A stretch of 64,000 nucleotides of DNA, taken from VBDM01 sp035499735. GTDB lineage: Bacteria; Pseudomonadota; Gammaproteobacteria; Burkholderiales; SG8-39. The translations under genes were made by a program, and so were the position numbers. The stretch covers positions 195,864 through 259,863 of the forward strand of contig DATJYC010000051.1 in NCBI GenBank assembly GCA_035499735.1, given 5' to 3'. Under the pieces are notes generated by a model. The model did not search any database, was not told the DNA's origin, and saw nothing but the letters and a program-made list of their open reading frames with translations. This document shows positions 53,684 through 64,000 of this stretch, in pieces. The first letter of the stretch is position 1. Each line of letters begins with the position of its first letter.

Positions 53684-54709
53684 ATGATGCATCAGGTCAC
53701 CATACGCAATACCGGCCACCAGTTCCAGGTGCAGGAGGGCGCCACCATCCTCCAGGGTGCGCTCGACGCCGGCCTCGTTCTTCCGTACGGGTGCCGCGAC
53801 GGCGCCTGCGGCAGCTGCAAGGGAAAGCTGGTGGAAGGCCGGATCGACTACGGCCGCTACTCCGAGAAGGCGCTCACGGCGCAGGAGCGCGAGCGCGGAC
53901 ACGCGCTCTTCTGCCAGGCGAAGCCCCTCTCCGACGTCGTGATCGAGGCGCGCGAGGTGCGCAAGGCCGGGGACATCCAGGTGAGAAAGCTGCCGGCGCG
54001 CGTGCACAAGCTCGAGCGCGCCGCGGACGACGCGATGATCGTGTACCTGAAGCTGCCGGCGAACGAGCGCCTGATGTTCCTCCCCGGGCAGTACATCGAC
54101 ATCCTCCTCAAGGACGGCACGCGGCGGAGCTTCTCGATGGCGAACGCGCCGCATGACGACGAATTCATCCAGCTGCACGTGCGGCACGTTCCCGGCGGCG
54201 CGTTCACCGATCACGTGTTCAAGACGATGAAGGAGCGCGACATCCTGCGCTTCGAAGGTCCGTTCGGAACGTTCTTCCTGCGCGAGGAGTCCGACAAGCC
54301 GATCGTCTTCGTCGCCTCGGGAACCGGCTTCGCGCCGATCAAGTCGGTGATCGATGCGGCCCTGCGCAAGGGCGTGTCGCGTCCAATGACGCTCTACTGG
54401 GGCGCGCGGCGGCCGAGGGATCTGTATCTAGACGCGCTGCCCAGACGCTGGGCCGCGGAGCACCCGCCGTTCAAGTACGTGCCGGTCGTGTCCGATGCGC
54501 TTGCCGAGGACCGCTGGGCCGGCCGGACCGGGTTCGTGCACCGCGCGGTGATGGAGGACCGGCCGGACCTCTCCGGCTACCAGGTCTACGCCTGCGGCGT
54601 CCCCATCATGGTCGATTCGGCGCGCCGCGATTTCACGGAGAAGTGCGGACTGCCGGAAGCCGAGTTCTTCTCCGACTCGTTCACGACCGCCGCCGACAAG
54701 GCGGCCTGA
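53684..54709 (+). CDS. 2Fe-2S ferredoxin/FAD/NAD(P) reductase (AscD/Fre-type)
   Basis: A 341-residue oxidoreductase. The N-terminal plant-type 2Fe-2S domain has CRDGACGSC...FC (residues ~36-75). The FAD domain has RRSFSMANAPHD (RxxS), and the NAD(P) domain has VASGTGFAPIKSVID. The sequence is close to the CDP-6-deoxy-3,4-glucoseen reductase (AscD)-type proteins found in many betaproteobacteria without a sugar cluster. It probably supplies electrons to an oxygenase or reductase; the partner is unknown. Two adjacent ATGs (53684, 53687) are possible starts; the ribosome site is weak. Confidence 0.9.
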   Translation: MMHQVTIRNTGHQFQVQEGATILQGALDAGLVLPYGCRDGACGSCKGKLVEGRIDYGRYSEKALTAQERERGHALFCQAKPLSDVVIEAREVRKAGDIQVRKLPARVHKLERAADDAMIVYLKLPANERLMFLPGQYIDILLKDGTRRSFSMANAPHDDEFIQLHVRHVPGGAFTDHVFKTMKERDILRFEGPFGTFFLREESDKPIVFVASGTGFAPIKSVIDAALRKGVSRPMTLYWGARRPRDLYLDALPRRWAAEHPPFKYVPVVSDALAEDRWAGRTGFVHRAVMEDRPDLSGYQVYACGVPIMVDSARRDFTEKCGLPEAEFFSDSFTTAADKAA

Positions 54710-54710
54710 G

Positions 54711-55427
54711 CTACGCCGCCGACTCGCCGAGGTAGGCCCTGCGCACGCGCGGGTCGGCAAGCAGCGCCCGCGCTTCCCCCGAGATCGCGATCTCACCGCT
54801 TTCCATGACGTAGGCGCGGTGCGCCAGCGCGAGCGCTCCCTGCGCGTTCTGCTCGACGAGCAGAACGGTGACGCCGGCGCGGTTGATGTCGCGGATCACT
54901 TCCAGGATCTTCCGCGCCGCGATGGGCGCGAGACCCATGCTGGGCTCGTCGAGCGCAAGGAGCTTGGGCCGGCTCATGAGCGCGCGTCCTATGGCGAGCA
55001 TCTGCTGCTCGCCGCCCGACAGGGTTCCGCCGATCTGCGCGCGCCGCTCGGCGAGCCGCGGAAAGAGCGCGAACACGTGCTCGCGGTCCGAAGCGACGTC
55101 CGGGTCGGTCCGCGCGTAGGCCCCCATCGCAAGATTCTCCTCGACGGAGAGACGCGCGAAGACGCCGCGCCCCTCGGGCACCATGACGAGGCCCGAGCGG
55201 GCGCGCCAGAACGCCGGCACGCCGGCGAGCTCGTGACCGTCGAACCGGATCGATCCCGCGGTCGGGCGGGCGAGTCCCGCGATGGCGCGCAGAGTCGAGG
55301 ACTTGCCGGCGCCGTTGGCCCCGATCAGGCACACCAGCTCGCCCGGCGAGATATCCAGATCGATCCCCTTCACCGCGCTGATGCCGCCATAGCGCACCTC
55401 GAGGCCGCGGATCTCGAGGACTTTCAT
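54711..55427 (-). CDS. livF: Branched-chain amino-acid ABC transporter ATPase LivF (system 2)
   Basis: A 238-residue ATPase. ATG at 55427 overlaps the livG stop by 4 bases. Walker A is GANGAGKSS, the signature LSGGEQQMLAIGRALM and Walker B LLALDEPSMGLAP. It is last in livKHMGF and its stop is one base from the convergent reductase gene. Confidence 0.95.
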   Translation of the reverse strand: MKVLEIRGLEVRYGGISAVKGIDLDISPGELVCLIGANGAGKSSTLRAIAGLARPTAGSIRFDGHELAGVPAFWRARSGLVMVPEGRGVFARLSVEENLAMGAYARTDPDVASDREHVFALFPRLAERRAQIGGTLSGGEQQMLAIGRALMSRPKLLALDEPSMGLAPIAARKILEVIRDINRAGVTVLLVEQNAQGALALAHRAYVMESGEIAISGEARALLADPRVRRAYLGESAA

Positions 55428-56200
55428 TGCGGACGCTCCGCGGCGCTGCCGAGATAGGCCTCGACGACCGTGGGATCGCGCTGCACCTCCGCCGGAGTGC
55501 CCTCGGCGATGCGCCGGCCGTAATCGAGCACCAGCACCCGGTCGCACACGTTCATGACCACGCGCATGTCGTGCTCGATGAGAAACAGCGTCGTGCCGTC
55601 GCGCCGGATGCGCTCAAGCAGCTCGCGCAGCGCCGCGGCCTCGGACGCGTTCATCCCCGCGGCGGGCTCGTCGAGGGCGAGCAGCAGCGGATCGGTCGCG
55701 AGAGCGCGCGCGATCTCGAGCCTGCGCTGGTCGCCGTAGGGCAGGCTCCCCGCGGCCTCGTTCGCGCGCGCGCGAAGGCCGACGTAGTCGAGCAGCTCGG
55801 CCGCGCGGCGCTCGATACCCGCTTCCTCGGCCCGGGTCGCGCGATTGCGCAGCACCGCCCCGAGCACGCCCGCGCGCGTGCGCACGTGCCTCCCGATCAT
55901 GACGTTCTCCAGCGCCGACAGGTTGCCGAACAGACGGATATTCTGGAACGTGCGCGCGATGCCGCGCGCGGCCACCCTGTCCGCCTTCAGCCCCGCGATG
56001 CTGCGCCCGTCGAGCGCGAACGAGCCGCCGTCCATCGAAGCGAGACCTGTCAGCAGGTTGAACAGCGTCGTCTTTCCCGCGCCGTTCGGGCCGATCAGGC
56101 CGAAGATCTCCCCGCGCGAGATGGAAAAGCTCACGCCGGAAAGCGCCTCGATGCCGCCGAAGCGCTTGCTGACGTTTCTCGCGTCGAGGAGTGCGCTCAT
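55424..56200 (-). CDS. livG: Branched-chain amino-acid ABC transporter ATPase LivG (system 2)
   Basis: A 258-residue ATPase. Walker A is GPNGAGKTTLFN, with GIARTFQNIRLFGNLSALENVMIG, LPYGDQRRLEIARALA and Walker B LLLALDEPAAGMN. The C terminus, TVVEAYLGSAAE, is typical of LivG. It overlaps livM and livF by 4 bases each. Confidence 0.95.
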   Translation of the reverse strand: MSALLDARNVSKRFGGIEALSGVSFSISRGEIFGLIGPNGAGKTTLFNLLTGLASMDGGSFALDGRSIAGLKADRVAARGIARTFQNIRLFGNLSALENVMIGRHVRTRAGVLGAVLRNRATRAEEAGIERRAAELLDYVGLRARANEAAGSLPYGDQRRLEIARALATDPLLLALDEPAAGMNASEAAALRELLERIRRDGTTLFLIEHDMRVVMNVCDRVLVLDYGRRIAEGTPAEVQRDPTVVEAYLGSAAERPQ

Positions 56201-57279
56201 TCAATGTCGCGCGCGCTGAGCTCGCGCTTTCTTACCGCCGAGGGCCAGAGGCCGCCGGGACGCAGCCCCATGACGAGCACCAGGGCGAAGCCGAAGATCA
56301 GCATGCGGATCACCTCGGGCTCGATGAGCGTGCGGCCGAAGAGCTGTCTTTCCAGCGGCTCGACGGTGAAGCGCAGGAACTCCGGCACGTACGAAAGCAG
56401 CAACGCGCCGACGATAACGCCCCAGACGTTGCCCATGCCGCCGAGCACGACCATCGAGACTACCATGATCGACTCGACCAGCACGAAGCTCTCGGGCGAG
56501 ACGAAGCCCTGGATCGCCGAGAACATGCCGCCAGCGACGCCGCCGAAAGTCGCTCCCATCGCGAAGGCGAGCAGCTTCAGGCGCGTCGTGTCGATGCCCA
56601 TGGCACGCGCAGCGATTTCGTCCTCGCGGATGGCCTGCCAGGCGCGGCCGATGCGCGAGTTCTGCAGGCGCAGGCAGACGAAGATCACCGCGACCACCAG
56701 CAGCAGAAGAAGATAGTAGTACTTGATCGGCCCGCTGAAATCCAGGCCCAGAAAGATGTCTGTCTTCGAGAAATCGATCCCGTCGATCCGGACCGGATCG
56801 ATGCGCGCGATGCCCTGCGGCCCGTTGGTGATGTTAAAGGGTCGCGAAAGGTTGTTGAGGAAGATACGAACGATCTCGCCGAAGCCCAGCGTCACGATCG
56901 CCAGATAGTCGCCGCGCAGCTTCAGCGTGGGCGCGCCGATCAGGATTCCGAACAGCGCCGCCACGGCGGCGCCGATCGGCAGGATCGCCCAGAACGGCCA
57001 GTGGATGCCGAAGTGCGGCGAGGCGAGCAGCGCATAGACGTAGGCCCCCACCGCGTAGAAGGCGATGTAGCCGAGGTCGAGCAGGCCGGCGAATCCGACC
57101 ACGATGTTCAGCCCCAGGGACAGCAGGGTGAACAGGATGGCCAGATTGGTGATCCGCACCCAGGTCGTGCCCGCGGCGGCAAGGGCGAACGGAAGCGCGA
57201 GCAGCGCCGCGGCGACGACGCCCAGGCCGACCCACGGGGCGGCCGGATGCCGCTTGAGGGCGCCGAGGGCTTCCGGCAT
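56197..57279 (-). CDS. livM: Branched-chain amino-acid ABC transporter permease LivM (system 2)
   Basis: A 360-residue permease with multiple TM helices and the LivM core LNIVVGFAGLLDLGYIAFYAVGAYVYALLAS. It also shows YLAIVTLGFGEIVRIFLNN and IREDEIAARAMGIDTTRLKLLAFAMGA, closely matching BraE/LivM of true branched-chain amino-acid systems. It follows livH with no gap. Confidence 0.95.
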   Translation of the reverse strand: MPEALGALKRHPAAPWVGLGVVAAALLALPFALAAAGTTWVRITNLAILFTLLSLGLNIVVGFAGLLDLGYIAFYAVGAYVYALLASPHFGIHWPFWAILPIGAAVAALFGILIGAPTLKLRGDYLAIVTLGFGEIVRIFLNNLSRPFNITNGPQGIARIDPVRIDGIDFSKTDIFLGLDFSGPIKYYYLLLLLVVAVIFVCLRLQNSRIGRAWQAIREDEIAARAMGIDTTRLKLLAFAMGATFGGVAGGMFSAIQGFVSPESFVLVESIMVVSMVVLGGMGNVWGVIVGALLLSYVPEFLRFTVEPLERQLFGRTLIEPEVIRMLIFGFALVLVMGLRPGGLWPSAVRKRELSARDIE

Positions 57280-58203
57280 CTAGGCGCGGTCTCCCACGCG
57301 CTCGCCGAGCAGGCCCGAGGGCCTGAGCACGAGCACGCCGATCAGCACGATGAAGGCGAAGACGTCCTGGTAGTTCGACCCGAACACGTTCCCGGTGAGG
57401 TCGCCGATGTAGCCGGCGCCCAGCGCCTCCACGACGCCGAGGAGCACCCCGCCGAGCATGGCGCCGGGAATGTTGCCTATGCCCCCCAGCACTGCCGCGC
57501 AGAAGGCTTTCAGCCCGAGCTGCGAGCCCATCGTATAGTGGGCGATCCCGTAGTACTCCGCGACCATTACGCCGGCGACGGCGGCGAGTGCGGCCCCGAT
57601 GAGGAAGGTCAGGGCGATGATGTGGTTCACGTCGATGCCCATGAGCCCGGCCACCTGCGGATCGTGGGCGGTCGCGCGCATCGCGGTCCCGAGACGGGTG
57701 CGGTACACCAGCGCCGCGAGTCCTCCCATCATGACGACGGCGATCGCGATAATGGCGAGCTGAACGCTCGTGATCGTCGCCCCGCCGATGTCGTACGACT
57801 CCACCTTGACGATCTGCGGGAAAGCGAGCGGGTTGCGGCTCCAGATCATCATCGCCAGGTGCTGCAGGATGATCGATACCCCGATCGCCGTGATCAGGGG
57901 CGCGAGCCGCGGCGCGCCGCGCAGCGGTCGATAGGCCAGGCGCTCCATCGTGTAGCCGACCAGCATGCACGCCGCGATCGCGCAGCCGGTCGCAAGGAAG
58001 ATCACGGCGAGGGGAGGCAGGCCGGTCGGCGCGAGCACGCCGATCACGGAATAGGCGACCATGGCGCCGATCATCACCACTTCGCCGTGCGCGAAGTTGA
58101 TCAGCTGGATGATGCCGTAGACCATCGTGTATCCGAGCGCGACCATGGCGTAGACCGCGCCGAGCGTGACGCCGTTGATCAGCTGCTGGATGAACGTGTC
58201 CAT
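57280..58203 (-). CDS. livH: Branched-chain amino-acid ABC transporter permease LivH (system 2)
   Basis: A 307-residue permease opening MDTFIQQLINGVTLGAVYAMVALGYTMVYGIIQLINFAHGEV, the BraD/LivH signature, and containing LGLKAFCAAVLGGIGNIPGAMLGGVLLG. It lies downstream of an intrinsic terminator that follows livK. Confidence 0.95.
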   Translation of the reverse strand: MDTFIQQLINGVTLGAVYAMVALGYTMVYGIIQLINFAHGEVVMIGAMVAYSVIGVLAPTGLPPLAVIFLATGCAIAACMLVGYTMERLAYRPLRGAPRLAPLITAIGVSIILQHLAMMIWSRNPLAFPQIVKVESYDIGGATITSVQLAIIAIAVVMMGGLAALVYRTRLGTAMRATAHDPQVAGLMGIDVNHIIALTFLIGAALAAVAGVMVAEYYGIAHYTMGSQLGLKAFCAAVLGGIGNIPGAMLGGVLLGVVEALGAGYIGDLTGNVFGSNYQDVFAFIVLIGVLVLRPSGLLGERVGDRA

Positions 58204-58208
58204 GCCCG

Positions 58209-58245
58209 GAAGGCAAAAGAAAACGGCACCCTCGGGTGCCGTCGT
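58209..58245 (-). terminator. Intrinsic terminator/attenuator between livK and livH
   Basis: On the minus strand an 8-bp perfect stem ACGGCACC/GGTGCCGT with loop CGAG is followed directly by TTTTCTTTT. It lies 25 bases after the binding-protein stop and only 6 bases before livH begins. It would make the receptor mRNA more abundant than the permease/ATPase mRNA. Confidence 0.8.
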
Positions 58246-58266
58246 CGATGCGGATTCAAATCCTGC

Positions 58267-59460
58267 TTACTTCGCGGATTGGGCGATGAAGTCCTCGTAC
58301 TTGATCGTCTTGCCGCTCTTGATGATCGCGATCGGCGCGAGCACTCCCGCTCTCATCGTGAAAATAGTCATCTCGGCGTCGCTGCGGTCGCCCTTCGCGT
58401 CGAATACTATCCTGCCGGTGGCCCCCGTGTAGTCGATCTTCTGCAATTCGGGCAGGTATTTCGCCGGGTCGGCCGAGTCGGCCTTCTTCATCGCCGCGAT
58501 GAGCAGGTTCGCCGCGTCGTAGGTGAACGGCGCGTACAGGATCGGATCGACGTTGAAGCGCTTCTTGTAGGCGTCGAGGAATTTTGTCGACGCCGCCTGC
58601 GGAGGGATGCCCGCCTGCGAGCACAGCAGGCCGTCGGCGGCCTCGCCCGCGAGCTGCTTCATGTTGTCGGTGCAGGAGCCGTCCCCGAAGGAGAACACCG
58701 CCTTGATGCCGAGCTCGCGGCCCTGCCTGAGCAGCGGTCCGCCCGTGGCGTCCATGCCGCCGTAGAACACCGCGTCGGGGCTCTCGCCCTTCACCTTGGT
58801 CAGCACCGCCTTCCAGTCGGTGGTCTTGTCGGTGCCTTTCTCCCGCGGAAGCACCTTGACGCCCGCGGCGGCGAGCGTTTTCTCCACTTCGTTGGCGAGG
58901 CCCTCGCCGTAGGCCGTCGCGTCGTCGATCACCGCGGCGACCCTGGGCTTCACCGTCGCGGCGAGGTAGTTCGCTATCGCGGGGCCCTGCTGGTCGTCGC
59001 GGCCCACCACGCGAAAGACGTTCCTGAAGCCCTGCTCGGTGAGCTTGGGGTTGGTCGCCGAGCCGGTGATCATAGGGATCGGAGGGTTGGCCCCGTTGTA
59101 GATCGCGGACGCCGGGATGGTGACGCCGGAATTGAGGTGCCCGACCACCCCCGCGACCTTGGTATCGACCAGCTTCTGGGCGACCGTGGTCCCGACCTTG
59201 GGGTCGGCCTGATCGTCGAGAGAGATCAGGTCGAACTGCACGTCCTTGCCGCCGATCTTCACTCCGGCCGCGTTGGCCTCCTCGATCGCGAGGCGCGCGC
59301 CGTTCTCGTTGTCCTTGCCGAGGTGCGCGATGCCGCCCGTGAGCGGGGCGACGCTGCCGATCACGACCGAGACCTTCCCCGCCGGAGGCGCCTTCCTCTC
59401 GCTGCAACCGGAAGCTGCCGCAAGGACCAGCGCGACGACGACGGAGAGGATGCGAGTCAT
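58267..59460 (-). CDS. Branched-chain amino-acid ABC transporter substrate-binding lipoprotein (system 2)
   Basis: A 397-residue Peripla_BP_6 receptor. The N terminus MTRILSVVVALVLAAASGC is a lipoprotein signal with lipobox AASGC, so this is membrane-anchored. The mature part has VIGSVAPLTGGIAHLGKDNENGARLAIEEANAAG and VVGHLNSGVTIPASAIYNGANPPIPMITGSATNPKLT, typical of LivJ/LivK/BraC. It precedes livHMGF and probably binds Leu/Ile/Val or related amino acids. Confidence 0.94.
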   Translation of the reverse strand: MTRILSVVVALVLAAASGCSERKAPPAGKVSVVIGSVAPLTGGIAHLGKDNENGARLAIEEANAAGVKIGGKDVQFDLISLDDQADPKVGTTVAQKLVDTKVAGVVGHLNSGVTIPASAIYNGANPPIPMITGSATNPKLTEQGFRNVFRVVGRDDQQGPAIANYLAATVKPRVAAVIDDATAYGEGLANEVEKTLAAAGVKVLPREKGTDKTTDWKAVLTKVKGESPDAVFYGGMDATGGPLLRQGRELGIKAVFSFGDGSCTDNMKQLAGEAADGLLCSQAGIPPQAASTKFLDAYKKRFNVDPILYAPFTYDAANLLIAAMKKADSADPAKYLPELQKIDYTGATGRIVFDAKGDRSDAEMTIFTMRAGVLAPIAIIKSGKTIKYEDFIAQSAK

Positions 59461-59485
59461 GGCGGCCTCCGGTTTCAGGGCGAGC

Positions 59486-59800
59486 CTACTTGACGGTCAG
59501 GATGTACTTGGCGAGGGTTTTCGCTTCCGCGTCGTTGACGGTCCCGTTCGGCGGCATCGGGATCTGCCCCCACACGCCGGTCGAGCCGCCCTTGATCTTG
59601 CCGACGAGATACGCCTCGGCGTCCTTGCGCGACTTGTACTTGGCGGCGACGTCCTTGTAGGCGGGGCCGACCAGCTTCTTGTCGAGCTGGTGGCAGCTGA
59701 GGCAGGCCTTGTCCTTGAGAAGCTGCTGGGCGTCGGCGGCGAGCGACGCGCCGCTCGACAGGGCGAGCGCGAGCGACGCCGAAATGATCGTGTATTTCAT
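59486..59800 (-). CDS. Class I cytochrome c (c551/c552-like)
   Basis: A 104-residue periplasmic monohaem cytochrome. ATG at 59800 follows AAGGAG by 5 bases and gives signal peptide MKYTIISASLALALSSGASLAA. The haem site is CLSCH, and the axial Met is in QIPMPPNGTVND. It is a small soluble electron carrier. It lies between the DUF255 gene (44-base gap) and livK (25-base gap) on the same strand, so may share a transcript. Confidence 0.93.
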   Translation of the reverse strand: MKYTIISASLALALSSGASLAADAQQLLKDKACLSCHQLDKKLVGPAYKDVAAKYKSRKDAEAYLVGKIKGGSTGVWGQIPMPPNGTVNDAEAKTLAKYILTVK

Positions 59801-59844
59801 GAAATCTCCTTGGCTAAAAAATTCGGGCCATGCTACTGGATTTT

Positions 59845-61881
<2,037 letters not shown>

Positions 61882-61912
61882 TATACTTTCCCGATCTTTC
61901 GAAGGAATCGCC

Positions 61913-64000
61913 ATGAGACCCACGCGCCCCTCCGGATCCGACTTCCTCTCCCTGTGGCACCGCCACCCGCTCAGAGTTCACATCGCGACGGTGTTCACCG
62001 CGGTGATCTTCGCGGCGTGCGGCGTGATCGCCTGGAGCAACCACGTCCAGGGAAAAGCCATCGTGCTCGGGGCCGCGGAGGACCTCATCGACCGGGTCAG
62101 CGTCGACGCCGACAACGCCCTGAAGAACCTGTTCGAGGGAGTGGAAACCACGGTCACCTGGGCGTCGGTCGCTCCGCTCACCGCGGCGGGATCGCTGCGC
62201 GAGCGCATGCTCTCGCTGCCGACGCTGGCGGAGGTATTGAAGCGCAGGCCCCAGATCGCCGCCGTCTACCTGGGATACGACAACGGCGACTTCTTCCTGG
62301 TTCGCGCGCTGCGCGACGAAGCTTCGAGGAAGGAATTCGGCGCTCCGGGCGACGCGGCGTTCCTGGTACAGAGCATCGAGCGGCGGGGCGGATCGATCGA
62401 GCCGCGCTTCGTCCTTTTCGACGCCGCGCTCCAGCACGTCGCGGACGTTAGCCGGCCCGACTACCGCTTCGATCCGCGCGAGCGCCCGTGGTACGTCCGG
62501 GCGAGGAGCACGCGCGACGCGATCGTCACCGCCCCCTACGTGTTCTTCACCACGCGCCAGGTGGGCCTGACCATTGCGCGGCGCGCCGGCAACGGGCGCG
62601 CGGTAGTGGGCGCGGACGTGTCCTTGCAGCGGATCTCGGAGAGGCTGAACCAGGTGCGCCCCACCCCGTCCTCGCACCTCGCCATATTCGAGCCCGACGG
62701 CAACCGGGTCATCGCGTTCTCGGATCCGGCGCGGCTCGCCGCGGTGGCCGCTGGCGAGAAGGCGGTGCTCGCCCGCATCGCCGACGTCTCGCCGGTCTTG
62801 GAGGCGGTCGCCGCCGATTCTGCGGGCTTCGCGGAAACCCGCCGCTTCGAGAGCGGCGGGCGCGAGTGGCTGGCGAAGGCCGCGCGGGTGAGCCCCGGCG
62901 CGGACGAGCGTGTCTCCTTCGCGATCGCGACGCCGCTCGACGAGCTGCTGCGCGCGGAGCATGCCGCGCTCCGGCGCACCATCCTGCTGGCCGTCCTGGT
63001 GATCCTCGTCAGCGTGCCGCTCACCTGGTGGGTCTCGCAGCGCATCGCCGGAAACCTGCGCGCCCTCACCGACCAGGCGGCGGCGATCCGGCGGTTCGAT
63101 TTCAGCCCGCAGCCGGCCCCGCGCACGCGGATCGCCGAGATCTTCGAGCTGGGCCGCACCATGTCGGACATGCGCGGGACGATCCGGAAGTTCCTCGATA
63201 TCACCACGGCGCTCGCTTCCGAGCGCAACTACGAGCGCCTGCTGCAGCGCGTCCTCAAGGAGGCGCACGACGCGGCGGGCGGCGTCGGCGGGGTCATCTA
63301 CCTCCTCGACGACGACGGGAGCGCGCTGAAGCCGGCGGCGCAGGCCTGGGGGGACGGCTCTCGAGCCGGCCCGCTGGCGGACCTGCCCATCCACGACGCG
63401 GCGAATCCGGTCGTGGCCGCCACGCGGCAAACGGCGGCCGCAATCCACGTCCTGCCGGAGAAGCGTCTGGTCACCGTCCCGCTGCTCAACCGCGCGGGCG
63501 AGCCCGTCGGCGTCCTGTGCGTATTCCTGGATGCCGGAGCGGAGGAGCCCTCGAGCGAGCGGCTCGCTCTGGTCGAGGCCTTCGCGGGGGCCGGCGCCGC
63601 GGCGATCGACAACCAGCGGCTCCTTCTCATGCAGAAAGCGCTGCTCGAATCCCTCATCGGCCTGGTCGCGAGCGCGATCGACGCGAAGTCGCCCTACACC
63701 GGCGGCCACTGCCAGCGCGTGCCCGAGCTCACCAAGATGCTGGCGCGCGCGGCGTGCGACGCAAGGACCGGGCCGTTCGCGCAGTTCGACATCGACGAGA
63801 ACGGCTGGGAGGCGCTGCACATCGCGGGCTGGCTTCACGACTGCGGCAAGGTCACGACGCCGGAGTACGTCGTCGACAAGGCGACCAAGCTCGAGACCCT
63901 CTCCGACCGCATCCACGAGATCCGCATGCGTTTCGAGGTGCTGAAGCGCGACGCCGAGATCGATTGCCTCAAGGCGATCGCGGCGGGCGCCGACGAGCCG
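61913..64000 (+). CDS. Cache-HAMP-GAF-HD-GYP signalling protein, 3' end beyond window
   Basis: 696 codons are open to the right edge from ATG 61913 (AAGGA eight bases upstream). An N-terminal TM helix (VHIATVFTAVIFAACGVIAW) is followed by a periplasmic double-Cache domain (YRFDPRERPWYVRARS), a second TM (TILLAVLVILVSVPLTWWV), HAMP-like and GAF-like regions. It ends with the start of an HD-GYP domain (SPYTGGHCQRVPELTKML; HIAGWLHDCGKVTTPEYVV with the HD dyad). HD-GYP proteins hydrolyse cyclic di-GMP; the GYP motif lies outside the window, so activity cannot be confirmed. It probably senses a small periplasmic ligand and adjusts c-di-GMP. Confidence 0.9.
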   Translation, partial: MRPTRPSGSDFLSLWHRHPLRVHIATVFTAVIFAACGVIAWSNHVQGKAIVLGAAEDLIDRVSVDADNALKNLFEGVETTVTWASVAPLTAAGSLRERMLSLPTLAEVLKRRPQIAAVYLGYDNGDFFLVRALRDEASRKEFGAPGDAAFLVQSIERRGGSIEPRFVLFDAALQHVADVSRPDYRFDPRERPWYVRARSTRDAIVTAPYVFFTTRQVGLTIARRAGNGRAVVGADVSLQRISERLNQVRPTPSSHLAIFEPDGNRVIAFSDPARLAAVAAGEKAVLARIADVSPVLEAVAADSAGFAETRRFESGGREWLAKAARVSPGADERVSFAIATPLDELLRAEHAALRRTILLAVLVILVSVPLTWWVSQRIAGNLRALTDQAAAIRRFDFSPQPAPRTRIAEIFELGRTMSDMRGTIRKFLDITTALASERNYERLLQRVLKEAHDAAGGVGGVIYLLDDDGSALKPAAQAWGDGSRAGPLADLPIHDAANPVVAATRQTAAAIHVLPEKRLVTVPLLNRAGEPVGVLCVFLDAGAEEPSSERLALVEAFAGAGAAAIDNQRLLLMQKALLESLIGLVASAIDAKSPYTGGHCQRVPELTKMLARAACDARTGPFAQFDIDENGWEALHIAGWLHDCGKVTTPEYVVDKATKLETLSDRIHEIRMRFEVLKRDAEIDCLKAIAAGADEP

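Overview
The window is about 64 kb of dense, GC-rich chromosome. Gene content and order point to a betaproteobacterium, probably Burkholderiales or a relative. The supporting blocks are pilMNOPQ-aroK-aroB next to a divergent mrcA, cyaY facing lptM-lysA, engB-hemB followed by a convergent dsbD, gltBD, a fused isobutyryl-CoA mutase, a Bug-family solute-binding protein and two branched-chain amino-acid type (Liv) ABC transporters. This is inference from synteny; there is no rRNA to place it. I see no tRNA, rRNA, IS element, phage gene, CRISPR array or origin. No stretch longer than about 225 bases lacks a gene.

Layout. 1-7865 (minus) is one likely operon: acyl-CoA synthetase, livG, livH, livM, a 441-residue binding protein, livF and a Bug-type binding protein cut by the left edge. 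It looks like an uptake-and-CoA-activation system for a carboxylic acid. 8002-13485 (plus) holds a 1640-residue exported propeller/TPR/transglutaminase-like protein and a small exported partner. 13482-17788 (minus) holds an AlkB-like membrane di-iron oxygenase and the fused mutase IcmF. A perfect 22-base palindrome lies between icmF and the divergent uspA (17910). 18329-21183 (minus) is a copper-type P-ATPase and a small exported protein. 21243-24454 (minus) is glmU-glmS. 24570-25127 is a DUF4124 protein.

25141-38065 (minus) runs pilM-N-O-P-Q, aroK, aroB, gltB, gltD: type IV pilus assembly, shikimate pathway and ammonia assimilation. A terminator-like hairpin follows pilQ and a perfect hairpin precedes gltB. 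38250-42248 carries mrcA (PBP1A), convergent cyaY, lptM and lysA. 42430-46712 is an RND efflux pair preceded by a hairpin and an 18-codon micro-ORF. 46722-47956 (minus) is an ECF sigma/anti-sigma pair with a plausible ECF promoter upstream. 48135-48764 is a cytochrome c4. 48829-50652 is engB, a 225-base run of hairpins, and hemB. 50665-53659 (minus) holds an SDR protein, cutA and dsbD. 53684-54709 is a ferredoxin-type flavin reductase. 54711-59460 (minus) is a second, complete livK-H-M-G-F system with an intrinsic terminator between livK and livH. 59486-61881 (minus) is a cytochrome c and a thioredoxin-fold DUF255 protein. A Cache/HAMP/GAF/HD-GYP signalling protein starts at 61913 and runs off the right edge.

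Most of the window is core metabolism and envelope biology. The least-explained items are the hairpin array before hemB, whose loops repeatedly expose GGA, the giant propeller/TPR/transglutaminase protein, the palindrome before icmF, and the structured leader before the RND genes.
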